DNA from: Parapedobacter pyrenivorans
GTDB lineage: Bacteria > Bacteroidota > Bacteroidia > Sphingobacteriales > Sphingobacteriaceae
NCBI RefSeq assembly: GCF_014636865.1
Contig: NZ_BMER01000002.1
Span: 62,001-126,000, forward strand
DNA: 64,000 nucleotides
Direction: 5' to 3'
The position numbers and the translations under genes are program-made. Of this stretch, positions 24,365 to 31,681 are shown one piece after another. The notes beneath the pieces are model-generated. The model saw nothing but the letters and a program-made list of their open reading frames with translations. It did no database searches and was not told where the DNA came from. Position 1 is the first letter of the stretch, and every line of letters starts with the position of its first letter.

Positions 24365-25348
24365 GTGCAAAGCATAACGAAAGTAGGGATATTTACTTCA
24401 GGTGGGGATGCCCCGGGAATGAATGCGTGTGTCCGGGCGGTTGTTCGTACAGCCCTGCACGCTGGCAAATCAGTGGTGGGTATATACCAAGGCTACCAAG
24501 GAATGATTGATGCCAATTTCGAGGAAATGAACAGCCGATCGGTCAGCAACATCATCCAGCTGGGTGGTACCATTCTCAAAACGGCAAGATGCGAAGCATT
24601 TCGTACGGCTGCGGGTAGGCAGCAAGCCTACGATCATGTCAAGGCGGCCGGCATCGATGCGTTGATAGCTATTGGGGGCGATGGCACATTCAGTGGTGCC
24701 GAAATTTTTTCGCGCGAGTTTACCATTCCGGTGGTATGCATACCCGGCACAATAGACAACGACCTGTATGGATCGGATTTTACGCTGGGATTTGATACGG
24801 CCACCAACACGGTCATTGAAGCCATTGACAAAATACGGGATACTGCGGCTTCGCATGACCGACTTTTTTTCGTGGAAGTGATGGGCCGAGATTCCGGCTG
24901 CATCGCGTTAAATGCAGGGATCGCAGGAGGTGCCGAAGCCATACTCCTGCCTGAGAAAGCAACAGGTATTCAGGCGCTATGCAGTCAACTCGAGAGTGCC
25001 GCCAAGAGCAAGAAATCCTCCACCATCGTTATTGTCGCCGAAGGCGAGGAAAACGGCGGCGCATACAATGTGGCCAAGGAAGTCAAACAAAGGTTCGATT
25101 TTTACGACACGAAGGTAACCATATTGGGGCACCTACAACGGGGCGGGTCGCCAAGTAGCTTTGACCGCGTATTGGCCAGCCGTTTGGGTTACGCTGCCGT
25201 GCGGCATTTGTTGGCCGGCCAAACGCGCATCATGGTAGGACTAAGGGGTAATGAAATCAAGACCACACCCCTCGAAGAAGTATTGAACAAGAAAGTATTC
25301 AAACTGAGCGAGGATATGCTCGAAATGATGGAAGTGTTGTCGATATGA
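24365..25348 (+). CDS. pfkA: 6-phosphofructokinase
   Basis: A 327-residue ATP-dependent PfkA. Motifs: GIFTSGGDAPGMNACVRA (ATP site), IGGDGTFSGA, PGTIDNDL with the catalytic Asp, FVEVMGR and LGHLQRGGSPS. It phosphorylates fructose-6-phosphate, the committed step of glycolysis. The GTG at 24365 is the only start that keeps the N-terminal strand. The stop codon overlaps the ATG of the next gene (ATGA), so those two are translationally coupled, and gap follows. The promoter region holds a palindrome and faces an NrtR-like regulator. Confidence 0.96.
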   Translation: MQSITKVGIFTSGGDAPGMNACVRAVVRTALHAGKSVVGIYQGYQGMIDANFEEMNSRSVSNIIQLGGTILKTARCEAFRTAAGRQQAYDHVKAAGIDALIAIGGDGTFSGAEIFSREFTIPVVCIPGTIDNDLYGSDFTLGFDTATNTVIEAIDKIRDTAASHDRLFFVEVMGRDSGCIALNAGIAGGAEAILLPEKATGIQALCSQLESAAKSKKSSTIVIVAEGEENGGAYNVAKEVKQRFDFYDTKVTILGHLQRGGSPSSFDRVLASRLGYAAVRHLLAGQTRIMVGLRGNEIKTTPLEEVLNKKVFKLSEDMLEMMEVLSI

Positions 25349-26193
25349 TAGCGGTTGTATTCAGCGGTTCTAGGTTTTCGGACTGGAGGTTGGCAGAGAA
25401 GGGGAAAATCATCACCGGCTTCCGGATGATGGGTATCAACCCCTACCTGCACGATGAGCGGTTCATCCTTCAACTATTGAACAAGAACAATAACCTCATC
25501 AATTATGCTGAACAAATCCGCCGGATTTATTTTTTTGGGGCTGGGTCATCTTCGCCGGAGCGGAAAGAAAAAATTGCATCGGTTTTTAAGCAATTTTTCA
25601 AACATGCAAGGATAAATGTAGATCATGATGTCAAAGCCTCTGCCCTCTCCACATTTGGCGATGGAAAAGGGCTAGTCGGTATATTAGGCAGCGGTTCAAA
25701 CGCAGCTTATTTCAGTGGAAAGCGGACGGCAGACAATCATTTCGGCTTGGGCTACATCCTCGCCGATGAAGGGTCCGCCAATTGGATCGGCCGCATGCTA
25801 CTGAAAAGCTTTCTCAATGAAACTATGCCTGAGGACCTGCAGGAAAAATTCATTGCGCGCTATCCACTCGACCGCAAAATCATCCTAGACAAAGTTTACA
25901 ATCAAGCAAACCCAACATTGTTCCTAACCTCGTTTGCAGATTTTGTGATGGAAAATCACAAGCATCGTTTCATTAAAAAAATCATATATCACGGCTTCAA
26001 ATTGTATATCGAAACGTATATGCTGCCACTCACAAAACAATACCCCGGCATGGCCGTTAACTTTACAGGAAGCGTAGCAGCCGGGTATGAAGAATGGTTG
26101 CGAGATGTTGCTAGCCGGTACGACATCGTTATCGGCACCGTAATCAAGGAGCCCATACATAACTTACTGAAATACTATTTAAATAAAAACTAA
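25345..26193 (+). CDS. BadF/BcrA-type N-acetylglucosamine kinase homologue, possibly inactive
   Basis: A 282-residue actin-fold kinase homologue of the BadF/BadG/BcrA/BcrD ATPase family, closest in pattern to Bacteroidota N-acetylglucosamine kinases. Matching segments are IYFFGAGSSSPERK, NVDHDVKASALS (with the catalytic Asp), GILGSGSNAAYF, LGYILADEGSANWIG and the end TVIKEPIHNLLKYY. The N-terminal phosphate-1 loop, usually D-S-G-S-T-K-T-D-W, reads F-S-G-S-R-F-S-D-W here: the metal-binding Asp, the Thr and the Lys are lost. Weak or no kinase activity is therefore possible, with a sugar-sensing role as an alternative. It overlaps pfkA by 4 bases and gap starts 6 bases later. Confidence 0.8.
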   Translation: MIAVVFSGSRFSDWRLAEKGKIITGFRMMGINPYLHDERFILQLLNKNNNLINYAEQIRRIYFFGAGSSSPERKEKIASVFKQFFKHARINVDHDVKASALSTFGDGKGLVGILGSGSNAAYFSGKRTADNHFGLGYILADEGSANWIGRMLLKSFLNETMPEDLQEKFIARYPLDRKIILDKVYNQANPTLFLTSFADFVMENHKHRFIKKIIYHGFKLYIETYMLPLTKQYPGMAVNFTGSVAAGYEEWLRDVASRYDIVIGTVIKEPIHNLLKYYLNKN

Positions 26194-27195
<1,002 letters not shown>

Positions 27196-27224
27196 GACAC
27201 GCCCCTCGCTTACAAATAACTGAG

Positions 27225-27266
27225 CAAAACAAAAGGCTCCGGTGTTTACCGAAGCCTTTTGTTTTG
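27225..27266. terminator. Bidirectional terminator between gap and mnmA
   Basis: CAAAACAAAAGGCT pairs with AGCCTTTTGTTTTG, with inner CGG/CCG pairs around GTTTA. A-rich and T-rich arms flank the GC core, so it can work on both strands, stopping gap rightward and mnmA leftward. Confidence 0.93.
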
Positions 27267-27276
27267 TAACGGTCTG

Positions 27277-28365
27277 CTACATTAAAAAACCTCCACCGAG
27301 TAAGTCTTCGCCCTCATAGAAAACAGCCGACTGTCCCGGTGCAATGCCTTTTACCGCATGATGGAAGTCTACTTTCATTTTTCCATCCTGTTGCACGATG
27401 GTACTAGCCATTCCGGCATCTTTATAGCGTATTTTTGTAACGACCTCCATAGGCTGCTCAATGGCAGCATATTTAACAAGGTTCACGTTTTTCACGTACG
27501 CTTCCTGCCGTTGCAGTTCATGTTCGTCACCCAATACTACCGTATTACTTTCGGGTAAGATTTCAGTCACGAATATCGGTCGCCCCAACGCAATGCCCAG
27601 TCCCTTTCGCTGGCCTACGGTATAATATGGATATCCTTCGTGCCGGCCAACCACGGTACCATCTGTAAGCACGAAATTCCCCTGCCCAATACGTTCATCG
27701 ATATCCGATACGCGGTGGCGTAGGAACGCACGATAGTCATTGTCCGGCACAAAGCAAATCTCATAGCTTTCGGACTTGTTTGCGAGTTCCAGCTGCCCCA
27801 TTGCTGCCGCCATCTCCCTGATTTCCGCTTTGGTATAGCTACCCAATGGGAATTGGGTACGGGCCAAATTATCCTGTGATACTCCCCACAGCACATACGA
27901 CTGGTCCTTATGCGTATCTTTTCCCTTAGAAATTACATAGCGACCGCTTTCCAATTGCCGGATGTTGGCATAGTGGCCTGTAGCAATAAACTCACAATCC
28001 AGTTTGTTTGCACGCTTCAACAATGCTTCCCACTTGATGTGGGTATTGCAAAGTACACAGGGGTTCGGCGTTCGTCCGGCTAAGTATTCATCCACAAAAT
28101 TATCGATGACAAAGTCACCGAATTCATCCCGAATGTCCAATATATAATGCGGAAAGCCATATGACACCGCCAATGCGCGTGCGTCGTTGATGCTATCGAG
28201 ACTACAACAGCCCGTTTCTTTGGAAGATCCGCCCGAAGATGCATAGTCCCAGGTTTTCATCGTTAGACCGATTACTTCATATCCCTGTTCGTAGAGCATC
28301 ACTGCTGCAACCGAGCTATCCACTCCCCCGCTCATCGCTACCAATACTCTTCCTCGCTTACTCAT
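27277..28365 (-). CDS. mnmA: tRNA-specific 2-thiouridylase MnmA
   Basis: A 362-residue MnmA. The PP-loop is AMSGGVDSSVAA at the N-terminus; the two redox/catalytic cysteines are in RTPNPCVLCN and YEICFVPDND; GYPYYTVGQRKGLGIALG starts the central domain. It thiolates U34 of Lys, Glu and Gln tRNAs using sulfur relayed from IscS. The start region is duplicated: a 14-base repeat with a 20-base period (28353-28366 and 28373-28386) makes a second ATG upstream. A TACCTTTG -7 element lies about 40 bases before the ATG. Confidence 0.97.
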   Translation of the reverse strand: MSKRGRVLVAMSGGVDSSVAAVMLYEQGYEVIGLTMKTWDYASSGGSSKETGCCSLDSINDARALAVSYGFPHYILDIRDEFGDFVIDNFVDEYLAGRTPNPCVLCNTHIKWEALLKRANKLDCEFIATGHYANIRQLESGRYVISKGKDTHKDQSYVLWGVSQDNLARTQFPLGSYTKAEIREMAAAMGQLELANKSESYEICFVPDNDYRAFLRHRVSDIDERIGQGNFVLTDGTVVGRHEGYPYYTVGQRKGLGIALGRPIFVTEILPESNTVVLGDEHELQRQEAYVKNVNLVKYAAIEQPMEVVTKIRYKDAGMASTIVQQDGKMKVDFHHAVKGIAPGQSAVFYEGEDLLGGGFLM

Positions 28366-28385
28366 TTATTATCTCGCTTACTCAT
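28362..28385 (-). other. Seven-codon upstream ORF coupled to mnmA
   Basis: The duplicated start region of mnmA yields ATG-AGT-AAG-CGA-GAT-AAT-AAA-TGA; its TGA overlaps the mnmA ATG (ATGA). The peptide MSKRDNK repeats the first residues of MnmA (MSKRGR). It might couple translation or simply be a by-product of a tandem duplication. Confidence 0.45.
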
Positions 28386-28403
28386 TCGTATCGATTAAAA
28401 GTG

Positions 28404-28411
28404 CAAAGGTA
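28404..28411 (-). promoter_or_regulatory. -7 element of the mnmA promoter
   Basis: The minus strand reads TACCTTTG, an exact TAnnTTTG, 39 bases before the mnmA ATG. A -33 TTTG is not obvious. Confidence 0.5.
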
Positions 28412-28530
28412 CAGCTATTTTTTATTACGCCATGTTTCTATCCTGTCATTTTATTCCCAACGCAGTCAGCCGCTTGTGTCCTGCTATCCAATAATTTTCA
28501 AAAAAAGTTTTCTTAAACGAAAAAAGGCGC

Positions 28531-28538
28531 TACATTTG
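28531..28538 (+). promoter_or_regulatory. -7 element of the tRNA-Phe promoter
   Basis: TACATTTG matches TAnnTTTG exactly and lies 37 bases before tRNA-Phe. The -33 region has only TTTTC. The same element precedes other genes in this window. Confidence 0.55.
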
Positions 28539-28575
28539 CATTCCCAAAACAACGAATTGTGTTGTTTAAAAACAG

Positions 28576-28648
28576 GGTACCATAGCTCAGTTGGTAGAGC
28601 AAAGGACTGAAAATCCTTGTGTCGCTGGTTCGAATCCAGCTGGTACCA
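28576..28648 (+). tRNA. tRNA-Phe (GAA)
   Basis: Perfect acceptor stem GGTACCA/TGGTACC, D-arm TAGCTCAGTTGGTAGAGC, anticodon stem AAGGA/TCCTT with loop CTGAAAA (anticodon GAA), T-arm CTGG-TTCGAAT-CCAG, discriminator A. No CCA is encoded as part of the mature end beyond ACCA of the stem. Own promoter and terminator. Confidence 0.97.
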
Positions 28649-28652
28649 CAAG

Positions 28653-28690
28653 AAACCCCTTATACGATTTGTACAAGGGGTTTTTCTTTT
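28653..28690 (+). terminator. Terminator of tRNA-Phe
   Basis: AAACCCCTT pairs with AAGGGGTTT around a 12-base loop that contains a further TAC/GTA pair, followed by TTTTTCTTTT. It starts 5 bases after the tRNA. Confidence 0.93.
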
Positions 28691-28834
28691 GGTATGGTCG
28701 GTTTGATTAGCCATGGTCGATTTTGGCAATATTCTAGGTGTCCGAGGATTATCACCGATAACGCCGTCCTTTTAACCAAAAACAAAGCCATATCCAGCTG
28801 GATATGGCTTGTCATAACGCTCCTTTAGTTTCAG

Positions 28835-29749
28835 CTATAAGCTGAATATCCGATCCAGCTGGCCAGACACTTTCTGAAGATAGTCCCGGTCGCCGCCATT
28901 CAATTCAACGGTTAACCATTCTCCTTTATAGCCGACCTCCTTCAGCGTTTTCATCACGATCGGCCAGTTATTATCACCTTCCAATAAATCCACTTCAAAT
29001 CCTTTCCAAAGCCCCTCGTCGTTCATTTTCTTCCGGCTGAATTCTTTTGCATGTAGCTTTACAATCCGCGTATTCAATGTTTCAATCCAGTGCTCCGGCC
29101 AGCCATAACGCAATATATTCCCGATATCGAAATACCATCCAATCAACGGATGACCAATTTCGTCCACAAACTGCTTCGCCTCAATCGGACTTAGTATAAA
29201 ATTATTCCAGACATTTTCCAGTCCGATCTTCATTCCTGTCTTCTCCACATGCGGAATAAGTTTCCGCACCGACTCCAATGCGTTTTTATGAGCAATTTCG
29301 TACGAGACTTTTTCATTTACCACGCCCGGCACCACCAGTACGGTGTCACCGCCCAACTCCTTCACGTCATTTAGCGATGTAGCGACTGAATCGATGGTAA
29401 ATTGCCTCACTGAAGCATCGGGATCGGACAGCGGCTTCGACCAGTGATCTTTATTCACGACACTAGGTATAACTATACCCGATTTGTCTCTGGCGTCCAT
29501 TAGCTCTTTAATTGAAAATTCAACCGGGCTGTTAAACTCGATACCATCAAAACCCAAATCCTTAGCCAGTTTGAATTTATCGACCAAAGGAAGATCTTCT
29601 TTGATCATACCGAACCCCACGCCTTTCTTCAACTTCATCGCATTGCCAGTCATTTTAGCAAAAGCCGGGTTTGCGCGGACCGCTGCGGGAGCGATCGCGG
29701 CTCCCCCTGCCAATAATGACGCGGATTTTATAAAGTCTTTCCTGTTCAT
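28835..29749 (-). CDS. Exported sugar phosphate isomerase/epimerase-like protein
   Basis: A 304-residue xylose-isomerase-like TIM barrel (AP endonuclease family 2). Segments such as DLGFDGIEFNSPVEF, GGDTVLVVPGVVN, MKIGLENVWNN, GWYFDIGNILRYG and VKLHAKEFSRKK place the metal-binding Glu, Asp and His residues of hydroxypyruvate isomerase/L-ribulose-5-phosphate epimerase relatives. The N-terminus MNRKDFIKSASLLAGGAAIAPA is a Tat-like signal with a weak RK pair, so it probably acts in the periplasm on a free sugar or sugar acid. It lies 6 bases after a Tat-exported Gfo/Idh/MocA oxidoreductase and the two likely work on the same substrate. Confidence 0.85.
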   Translation of the reverse strand: MNRKDFIKSASLLAGGAAIAPAAVRANPAFAKMTGNAMKLKKGVGFGMIKEDLPLVDKFKLAKDLGFDGIEFNSPVEFSIKELMDARDKSGIVIPSVVNKDHWSKPLSDPDASVRQFTIDSVATSLNDVKELGGDTVLVVPGVVNEKVSYEIAHKNALESVRKLIPHVEKTGMKIGLENVWNNFILSPIEAKQFVDEIGHPLIGWYFDIGNILRYGWPEHWIETLNTRIVKLHAKEFSRKKMNDEGLWKGFEVDLLEGDNNWPIVMKTLKEVGYKGEWLTVELNGGDRDYLQKVSGQLDRIFSL

Positions 29750-29755
29750 AATTTC

Positions 29756-31078
29756 CTATACCAATGTTTTCTCTCCCGGTATTGCAATCGGAAGGTCATA
29801 CTTCATATCCCACGACACTTGCTCGGGAAACAGTACCTCATTGGAAGCCAACGCTTCCTCCAGGGAGACCGTTGCACCGGTATAACCAGCCATCCGGCCT
29901 GCCAGCGCCACGAGATTCGATTTTACCATCCAATCACCGTCGTTCATCGGCGTATTCTTCCGGATGGATGCGAACAACTCATCGTGCTCCTGCTGATACA
30001 TACTCCGAGAATTGCTTTCCTTATAGGCGTTCTCATCGGTAAACTTAGTCGTATCATCATACTTCCATGGTTTTTTACCCGTAATATCATGTGTCCCTGT
30101 CCGGCAATCCACCACACATCGACCTTCATCACCCACCAGTTCCACAGCATAGGCGGGTGCCGTATTATTTTGCTGCCTGCATGAAAAATACGCTTTGGTG
30201 CCGTTCTCATATTGATAAACCGTAGCGAAATGGTCGTAAACATTCCCGAATCGTTCGTCCACCCGCTTCTGGCGGCCACCACTTCCCGTCACGCTTATAG
30301 GCAACTGATCGCCCATCGCCCATTGTAACATATCCAGGCTATGAATTGCCTGCTCAATAATATGATCGCCCGAAAGCCAATTGTAATACAACCAGTTCCT
30401 CAATTGGTATTCAAAATCTGTCCAGTTAGGCTGCCGTTCTTTATACCATAGCTCACCGGTATTGTAGGTGCATTCCGCGGCAAGTATCCGTCCGATCTGA
30501 CCGTCCAATACCCTGCCGAATGTTTCGCGCTTCGGAAGATGATACCGCCAACAAAACCCCGATACCAAGGAAAGATTCTTTGCCTTTGCTTTCTGAGAGG
30601 CCTCGATTACCCGCCGTAGTCCCGGACCGTCAACAGCAAAAGGCTTCTCGCAGAATACGTGTTTTCCCGCATTCACTGTCGCCTCCAGGTGTGATGGGCG
30701 AAAGGCGGGCGGAGCAGCCAGTAAAACCACATCAACGTCTAATTCAACTAATTTCTGATAGGCATCCAAGCCAACCAATTTGCGTCTTTTCGAAACTTGG
30801 ATTTTATCGCCGAAATTTTCTTTTAATGTATTGAATGACTGTTCGAGGTGGTCCTCGAACGCATCAGCCATAGCATAAAGTATAACGTTCGGATCGGAGT
30901 TCAAGGCCTCCATCGCTGCTGCAGTGCCCCTACCTCCGCAGCCGATAAGGCCGACTTTCAATGTTTTTGAATTCAGCGACCAAATCGAATTGGACGCCAG
31001 CGCGTAATCAGCAGCTACGGCGCCCGCTATCGTCGTCAGTCCGGCGGTTTTTAAAAATCGTCTTCTTGTATAGTTCAT
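29756..31078 (-). CDS. Tat-exported Gfo/Idh/MocA family oxidoreductase
   Basis: A 440-residue oxidoreductase with a strong twin-arginine signal (NYTRRRFLKTAGLTTIAG). The NAD(P)-binding Rossmann start is VGLIGCGGRGTAAAME, the signature EKPFAVDG carries the catalytic Lys, and the C-terminal part has the expected alpha/beta fold with SGDHIIEQAIHSLD. Members of this Tat-exported subgroup in Bacteroidota act on glycosides or sugars, often with a bound cofactor, next to a TIM-barrel epimerase as here. The substrate is not known. The two genes seem to form a small leftward operon. Confidence 0.92.
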   Translation of the reverse strand: MNYTRRRFLKTAGLTTIAGAVAADYALASNSIWSLNSKTLKVGLIGCGGRGTAAAMEALNSDPNVILYAMADAFEDHLEQSFNTLKENFGDKIQVSKRRKLVGLDAYQKLVELDVDVVLLAAPPAFRPSHLEATVNAGKHVFCEKPFAVDGPGLRRVIEASQKAKAKNLSLVSGFCWRYHLPKRETFGRVLDGQIGRILAAECTYNTGELWYKERQPNWTDFEYQLRNWLYYNWLSGDHIIEQAIHSLDMLQWAMGDQLPISVTGSGGRQKRVDERFGNVYDHFATVYQYENGTKAYFSCRQQNNTAPAYAVELVGDEGRCVVDCRTGTHDITGKKPWKYDDTTKFTDENAYKESNSRSMYQQEHDELFASIRKNTPMNDGDWMVKSNLVALAGRMAGYTGATVSLEEALASNEVLFPEQVSWDMKYDLPIAIPGEKTLV

Positions 31079-31377
31079 ATGGATGGATATAATTTGCGAA
31101 TTGCTTACTGACCATTAAGGCTATCATTGGTGCGATATGTCGCAAATATTAAAAAAATAAGATGGGATAGCAAGCTTGTCACGATCGTGAACAGGTTATT
31201 GTCGTGTTTTCCCCAAGGAAATTGCTTAGTCAATCGATTGTTCTAATTTTTATAAAAACGAAAAAAGCCACATCACCCCAACAGAATTTCACAAGGTTTT
31301 TGTCGATAAACGATTGCGGGCGGTCAAGCTATGGTGTAAACTAAATCCTAGGCACAAATATTTTTAAAATAATTTAG

Positions 31378-31437
31378 TTGAATTGTGCATACTATTTTTA
31401 CATTTGCATCACTTTATTTATACAAAGTCTAAATAAA
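31378..31437 (+). promoter_or_regulatory. Iron-uptake operon promoter with Fur-type palindrome
   Basis: TTG (31378-31380) and, 18 bases on, TACATTTG (31399-31406) form a Bacteroidota promoter. Starting 7 bases after it, TTTATTTATAC (31413-31423), AAA, GTCTAAATAAA (31427-31437) is a 25-base inverted repeat with one mismatch per half-site. It covers the expected start site, as a repressor operator would. The AT-rich TTATTTA/TAAATAA arms fit iron-regulator sites; Fur as the binding protein is inferred from the downstream genes. Confidence 0.7.
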
Positions 31438-31542
31438 CATTCTTCATATGCAATTTGAAGCAGGACACAGAAAACAAAGCAAAAAACACGTTAATCGAAA
31501 ACAGCCGATGAGTTTTGATATGAGTTATACTAAGTACTAAAA

Positions 31543-31584
31543 GAAAAAAAGGCCGCACCTGAGACGGCAATCTCCAGGTGCGGC
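31543..31584 (-). terminator. Orphan leftward terminator-like hairpin in the TonB leader
   Basis: GCCGCACCTG (31552-31561) and CAGGTGCGGC (31575-31584) form a perfect 10-bp GC-rich stem, with inner AGA/TCT pairs. T residues follow only on the minus strand (TTTTTTTC), so its polarity is leftward, yet no leftward gene ends here. On the plus strand it would be a stable hairpin in the leader of the TonB receptor mRNA. Confidence 0.7.
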
Positions 31585-31681
31585 AGTTGTCGTTTTGCAA
31601 TCAGCGGTAACTGGCTGCAAAAACTTTTGGCCATCACTTTAGCAGGTACAACGGCCAGCCTTTAATTGAACACTAAAAGCA

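Larger units (their letters stand above)
31079..31681. other. 603-base intergenic region between divergent operons
   Basis: No coding sequence is supported. Left part (31079-31370): promoter area of the Gfo/Idh gene, AT-rich, no exact -7 element found. Right part: promoter and palindromic operator (31378-31437), then a leader of about 245 bases that contains a strong hairpin (31552-31584) and a second, weaker one pairing TTTTGCA with TGCAAAA (about 31593-31621). Confidence 0.6.
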
